A stretch of 64,000 nt of DNA, from the NCBI RefSeq assembly GCF_003977615.1, contig NZ_RYZR01000001.1:124001-188000 (forward strand), written 5' to 3'. Shown here in pieces: positions 60,636 to 64,000 of this stretch. Below the pieces are notes generated by a model, which worked only from the letters and a program-made list of their open reading frames with translations, was not told the DNA's origin and did no database searches. The translations under genes and the position numbers were made by a program. Origin of the DNA: Dyella dinghuensis (GTDB lineage Bacteria > Pseudomonadota > Gammaproteobacteria > Xanthomonadales > Rhodanobacteraceae). Positions within the stretch are counted from its first letter, which is position 1. Each line of letters opens with the position of its first letter.

Positions 60636-61444
60636 TGAGCAACCTTGTGCTGCGCCATGTCATGTAGGTACGCGATCACGGCATCCAGATCGTCATCCGA
60701 AAGGGATTCCTGCGTCGGGAAACCCAACATTTTCCCTTCAGGCCAACGCCGCAGTGACTGCGGATTGCGGATGAATTCGCGCAATAGGGCATCGCTCAGA
60801 TAATCCGTCGGATTGTGCGGAATGTTGAGATCGGGTCCCATCCGCGCATCGCCTTGGCCATTGAGCGTGTGGCAAGCAAAGCACGTGCGCTGAAACACGG
60901 CATAACCACGTCGAATCTCACTGTCTGCCGGTACGGACGCCGCTGGTGCGGTGGCCGGGAAGCGCGCCGCAGCATCCTGAGTGCGTTGAATGCGTACGAG
61001 TTGATAGGGCCATTGCTCCGTCCCGATGCCCGCGGCTGCAGGGCGTGTCCACACGACGTAGAAGGGGCCCGCATAGCCCTTGTTGTCGGGCAACGCCGGC
61101 CACGGTTGTTTGGGATCTTCAATGGCAAGCCATGCCTCGGCACCTTGCTGGTTGAGCAGGGTGGTCGCGGGAATGGTGGCGGAGAAACCGTCGCTCGCGA
61201 CGAATTGCAGCTGATCGCCCGGCTGCAATCCATCAAGCAGCGCGCGCAATGGCACCGCGCGATAATGCATGGTGCGGCGAAACGCCACGTCGATCGGAAT
61301 GGTTACGTTTTGTAAATCCGGACGCGCCAGCAACTGCGCCGTTGTCACGGTGCGCGTGCCGTGTCCGGTGTCGATCATCAAATCGGCAGCATGCAAAGGT
61401 AATGCAAGCATTAAGACGACAAGACAAAGACTACGCAGATGCAT
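60632..61444 (-). CDS. Exported cytochrome c with molybdopterin-oxidoreductase-like N-domain
   Basis: This 270-residue protein has a signal peptide ending near residue 20, then a domain (about 25-165) that resembles the sulfite oxidase/YedY-associated or SoxA-like fold: VPLRALLDGLQPGD and FVASDGFSATIP are its best blocks. The C-terminal c-type cytochrome domain has the heme site CFACH near residue 192 and the axial Met in GKMLGFPTQ near 247. It should carry one electron in the periplasm. AGGGAA lies 7 bases before the ATG. The partner enzyme is not encoded here. Stops overlap with the aminopeptidase gene by four bases. Confidence 0.85.
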   Translation of the reverse strand: MHLRSLCLVVLMLALPLHAADLMIDTGHGTRTVTTAQLLARPDLQNVTIPIDVAFRRTMHYRAVPLRALLDGLQPGDQLQFVASDGFSATIPATTLLNQQGAEAWLAIEDPKQPWPALPDNKGYAGPFYVVWTRPAAAGIGTEQWPYQLVRIQRTQDAAARFPATAPAASVPADSEIRRGYAVFQRTCFACHTLNGQGDARMGPDLNIPHNPTDYLSDALLREFIRNPQSLRRWPEGKMLGFPTQESLSDDDLDAVIAYLHDMAQHKVAH

Positions 61445-61579
61445 GGCGATTCCCTGTAGTAGCAAGCACTTGGATATGCGGAAATACAAACCGTATGGTT
61501 GCCGCGTAGTGTAGCTATCGATTAGCTGAACGAAACCGAATGCGGTCTTGAACTTCATTCGCGGCGGCCACACTAAGTA

Positions 61580-61713
61580 GACGAATCGCCGTGAGGCGAC
61601 AACCTAGATGGTTCAGAGCATCGAGCCATCAAGGGGCCGGTTCCTATTTACCCTCCCCCCGGAACGCGACCTAACAAACCCCGACAGTTATTCCCCTGGC
61701 TGTCGGGGTTTTC
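61580..61713 (+). ncRNA. Candidate structured RNA upstream of pncB
   Basis: Three stem-loops occur in a row: TCGCC/GGCGA with a GTGA loop (61586-61599), GATGGTTC with GAGCCATC (61607-61630), and an intrinsic terminator of AAACCCCGACAG with CTGTCGGGGTTT (61676-61711) plus T-run. A fourth short pairing GTTCC/GGAAC is possible between. The segment has no credible coding frame, and no plus-strand gene lies upstream, so the terminator must end an RNA that starts after about 61550. It could be a stand-alone small RNA or a riboswitch or attenuator for pncB. A TTGAAC box (61548-61553) exists but no good -10 follows. Confidence 0.5.
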
Positions 61714-61725
61714 ATTTGTCTGCTG

Positions 61726-61753
61726 TTCACGGCAGCAATTTACGCATGATAAT
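61726..61753 (+). promoter_or_regulatory. Candidate promoter of pncB downstream of the terminator
   Basis: TTCACG, a 16-base spacer and GATAAT (5 of 6) would start transcription near 61760, about 49 bases before the pncB ATG. This position favours a separate small RNA upstream rather than a pncB leader. Confidence 0.4.
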
Positions 61754-61808
61754 GCGCAGGCATCGCACCATAGTGGGGTGCACCTCTCCCCCGACATGGA
61801 AGTGATCC

Positions 61809-62996
61809 ATGATCGTCAGCTCGCTGCTCGACACCGATCTCTACAAGTTCTCGATGATGCAGGTGGTATTGCATCAATACCCTGGCGCACACGCCGAGTA
61901 CCGGTTCAAATGCCGCAACCCCGGCGTGAATCTGGTCCCCTACATCGACGAAATCCGCGAGGAGTTGCACGCGCTATGCAGCCTGCGATTCACCGAGGAT
62001 GAACTCAGCTACCTGCGCCAATGGCGTTTCATCAAAAGCGACTTTGTCGACTTCCTCGGGTTGTTTCAACTCAACGCCAAATACATCGACATTGCACCAT
62101 CGCCGGAGGACAACGGCGAGATCGAGATACGCATTGTCGGCCCGTGGTTGCACACCATCTTGTACGAAGTGCCGCTGCTGGCCATCGTCAACGAAGTGTA
62201 TTTCCGCAATACCGCACCGGATATGGATTTCACCGAAGGGCGCCGCCGTTTGCAGGCGAAAATAGCGCTGCTTAGGGATACCCCTGGTTATGCAGACTGC
62301 CGCATTGCCGACTACGGTACGCGTCGCCGCTTCTCACGCGATTGGCAGAAAGAAGTAGTGACTACCTTGCATCAGGGTCTGGGCGCTCAGCTGACTGGCA
62401 CGAGCAATGTGTGGCTGGCGCGCGAAGTAGGTTTGCGTCCGCTGGGCACGCTTGCCCATGAATACCTGCAGGCTCATCAGGCACTCGGGCCGCGTTTGCG
62501 CGATTCGCAGGTTGCCGCGCTTGAAGCGTGGGCAAAGGAATATCGCGGCGACCTCGGCATCGCGCTATCGGACGTCTATGGACTCACCGCGTTCCTGCGC
62601 GACTTCGACATGTACTTCTGCAAACTCTTCGACGGAACGCGGCACGATTCCGGCGATCCGTTCGCCTGGGGCGAGCGCGTGCTCGCACACTACGAAGCCA
62701 ATCGTGTCGATCCCCGCAGCAAAGTGCTTGTCTTCAGCGATGGGTTGGACATCCCCAAAGTGATGGAGCTCTACAAGCATTTTCATGGGCGGTGCCAGCT
62801 CGCCTTTGGCGTGGGCACCAACCTGACGAACGACGTTGGGCCTACGCCGTTGAATATCGTGATCAAGATGGTCCGCTGCAACGGGCAACCCGTGGCCAAG
62901 CTCAGCGACTCGCCCGGCAAGAACATGTGCGACGACAAGGCGTATATCGCGTATCTGCGGCAGGTATTCGATATTCCTGAAACGGCGGAAATTTAA
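61809..62996 (+). CDS. pncB: Nicotinate phosphoribosyltransferase
   Basis: This 395-residue enzyme makes nicotinate mononucleotide from nicotinate, PRPP and ATP in the NAD salvage pathway. Conserved blocks are [13 protein letters not shown] near residue 6, [12 protein letters not shown] near 168, [11 protein letters not shown] near 197, the autophosphorylated His in GTLAHEY near 220, and SDVYG...[16 protein letters not shown] around 257-292. The length fits the PncB family of gammaproteobacteria. GGAAG lies 6 bases before the ATG. A structured, terminated RNA lies upstream, and a strong terminator follows. Confidence 0.96.
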   Translation: MIVSSLLDTDLYKFSMMQVVLHQYPGAHAEYRFKCRNPGVNLVPYIDEIREELHALCSLRFTEDELSYLRQWRFIKSDFVDFLGLFQLNAKYIDIAPSPEDNGEIEIRIVGPWLHTILYEVPLLAIVNEVYFRNTAPDMDFTEGRRRLQAKIALLRDTPGYADCRIADYGTRRRFSRDWQKEVVTTLHQGLGAQLTGTSNVWLAREVGLRPLGTLAHEYLQAHQALGPRLRDSQVAALEAWAKEYRGDLGIALSDVYGLTAFLRDFDMYFCKLFDGTRHDSGDPFAWGERVLAHYEANRVDPRSKVLVFSDGLDIPKVMELYKHFHGRCQLAFGVGTNLTNDVGPTPLNIVIKMVRCNGQPVAKLSDSPGKNMCDDKAYIAYLRQVFDIPETAEI

Positions 62997-63011
62997 GCGA
63001 TTGCAGATTGA

Positions 63012-63039
63012 AAAGCCCGCGCGAACGCGGGCTTTTTTA
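63012..63039. terminator. Bidirectional intrinsic terminator
   Basis: AAAGCCCGCG pairs with CGCGGGCTTT around CGAA, with A-run and T-run flanks. It separates the convergent pncB and metQ genes. Confidence 0.9.
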
Positions 63040-63049
63040 CTTGGTTCGA

Positions 63050-63847
63050 CTAGAACGCTGGCAGCACCGCGCCTTTGTACTTGTCTTCGATAAATGCTTT
63101 TATCTCAGGACTCGTCAGCGCCTGTGCCAATTTCTGCACACGCGGATCGTTCTGATTGTCCGGGCGTCCCACCAGATAATTCACATACGGCGAATTCTTG
63201 TCTTCGATCAGCAACGCATCTTTGGTCGGGTTGAGTCCGGCGGAGAGTGCGTAGTTGGTGTTGATCAAAGCCAGGTCCACTTCGTCCAGCGTACGCGGAA
63301 GCATGGCGGCTTCCAACGGTTTGAAGACCAGGTTCTTTGGGTTGCCAACCACGTCTTTGGGGGTGGACAGTTCGTTGCTCGGGTCCTTTAAGGTGATCAA
63401 GCCGTTCTTGGCGAGTAGTAGCAGGGCGCGGCCTTGATTGGCCGGATCATTGGGCAACGTTACGGTCGCGCCATTGGGCAATTGATCGATGGACTTGTAT
63501 TTGTGCGAGTACGCGCCGAACGGTTCGATGTGCACGCCGGTGACGATCACCAGGTCCGTCTTGTGCTCGCGATTGAAGCTGTCCAGATACGGCTTGGTCT
63601 GGAAGTAGTTCAGATCGATGTTCTTTTCTGCAACCTGGGTGTTGGGTTGCACATAGTCGGCAAATACCTTGATATCCAGGTTGATGCCTTCCTTCGCGAG
63701 GATAGGCTTCACCTGCTTCAGGATTTCCGCGTGCGGCACGGCGGTGGCGGCCACGGTGAGCGTCTGGCTGTCGGAGCCACTTGAGCCGTGCGATGAGCAG
63801 CCTGCCAGCAGCAGCGTGGCGGCCAGGAAAGCCAATAGCTTTTTCAT
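63050..63847 (-). CDS. metQ: Methionine ABC transporter substrate-binding lipoprotein
   Basis: This 265-residue protein is MetQ (NlpA family). A lipoprotein signal with LLAGC (Cys16) is followed by the ligand domain: VAATAVPHAEILKQVKP near residue 32, QPNTQVAEKNIDLNYFQTKPYLDSFN near 68-93, VTLPNDPANQGRALLLL near 128-144 and ALINTNYALSAGLNPTKDAL near 200. It binds methionine in the periplasm for MetI/MetN. The start at 63847 is the family-fitting one; the open frame extends a further 19 codons. It lies downstream of metI, with 89 bases between, as in a metNIQ operon. Confidence 0.93.
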   Translation of the reverse strand: MKKLLAFLAATLLLAGCSSHGSSGSDSQTLTVAATAVPHAEILKQVKPILAKEGINLDIKVFADYVQPNTQVAEKNIDLNYFQTKPYLDSFNREHKTDLVIVTGVHIEPFGAYSHKYKSIDQLPNGATVTLPNDPANQGRALLLLAKNGLITLKDPSNELSTPKDVVGNPKNLVFKPLEAAMLPRTLDEVDLALINTNYALSAGLNPTKDALLIEDKNSPYVNYLVGRPDNQNDPRVQKLAQALTSPEIKAFIEDKYKGAVLPAF

Positions 63848-63936
63848 GGGGAAGTGGATCCTTGTGCGATGCACAAGAATAGCCGTCCAGACGGCCGTAT
63901 GCAAAGAAGCTGTCTGGAGCCGTTCAGATCGCCGTG

Positions 63937-64000
63937 TCAGCGGCGGCTGTAATGCGTCACGATCCGGTCGCCGAGCATCTGCAGGAGCTGTACCAGCACG
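63937..64000 (-). CDS. metI: Methionine ABC transporter permease, C-terminal end
   Basis: Only the last 20 codons and the stop are inside the window; the gene continues to the right. The visible end, VLVQLLQMLGDRIVTHYSRR, is the typical MetI C-terminus, whose family end is LVQLLQ-GD-LV-RL-R. Its position directly before metQ on the same strand supports the call. MetN should lie further right. Confidence 0.8.
   Translation of the reverse strand, partial: VLVQLLQMLGDRIVTHYSRR

Noticed and set aside
61608-61805. Open frame of 65 codons before pncB
   Set aside because: It spans stem-loops and a terminator, has no ribosome binding site and no recognisable sequence; an RNA explanation fits better.

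Overview
The window reads as a chromosomal segment of a free-living gammaproteobacterium, most likely Xanthomonadales/Rhodanobacteraceae (Dyella, Luteibacter or Rhodanobacter type). The evidence is a moderately high G+C content and a gene set common in that group: a TPR-type diguanylate cyclase N-terminus, DUF3014, LTXXQ and YXWGXW proteins, YajQ, SelO and several GH18 chitinases. The assignment is inference from gene content; no rRNA, tRNA, phage, plasmid or CRISPR feature was recognised.

Layout. 1-8 kb: a truncated TPR sensor gene behind a small acidic-tail protein, an AsmA-like DUF748 protein, a DksA-type zinc-finger protein, a secreted creatininase-family protein followed by a secreted beta-propeller, and a large ferritin-like/ferredoxin/CDGSH fusion. 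8-19 kb: an SDR with a divergent LysR regulator, a phospholipase C/acid phosphatase-type protein, a 2OG-Fe oxygenase, an orphan ExbD, hydrolases, small envelope proteins and a ChaA antiporter. 19-25 kb: a gene-poor stretch leading to a REP-associated tyrosine transposase, an MHS transporter, an Mrr-like membrane nuclease homologue, a DinB protein and a tandem pair of unknown paralogues. 25-31 kb: a chemoreceptor gene with a candidate sigma-28 promoter, immediately followed by an EAL-CBS-GGDEF gene; then an MFS exporter and a VOC protein. 31-35 kb: two tandem secreted GH18 proteins with CBM5/12 modules. 35-48 kb: sulfotransferase, DUF3014, YXWGXW protein, a second DinB and SDR, ThpR, a secreted methyltransferase, a third (canonical) chitinase, an OPT transporter and an overlapping RsmC-like/RsuA-like pair. 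48-64 kb: SelO, SH3 repeat protein, FKBP, aroG, GNAT/DUF1345 pair, YajQ, HI0933 flavoprotein, hydroxyacid dehydrogenase, PhzF, rhomboid, histone-H1-like protein, metallopeptidase, cytochrome c, pncB and the end of a metNIQ operon.

How genes work together. Three themes recur. Chitin use: three GH18 proteins plus a LacI-type palindrome upstream of the first pair. Cyclic-di-GMP and motility: the TPR sensor, the receptor/EAL-CBS-GGDEF pair and YajQ. Ribosome modification: the RsmC/RsuA overlap. Most genes are short operons or single units closed by clear intrinsic terminators.

The most striking regulatory element lies before aroG (DAHP synthase, first step of aromatic amino acid synthesis). A 26-codon reading frame contains the run RYYFWFYGY and is followed by mutually exclusive RNA pairings and a 13-bp terminator. 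This is the full layout of a translation-coupled attenuator sensing tyrosine, phenylalanine and tryptophan together. The frame has no ribosome binding site, and a good extended -10 promoter would start the transcript on its ATG. A second structured, terminator-ended RNA candidate precedes pncB.
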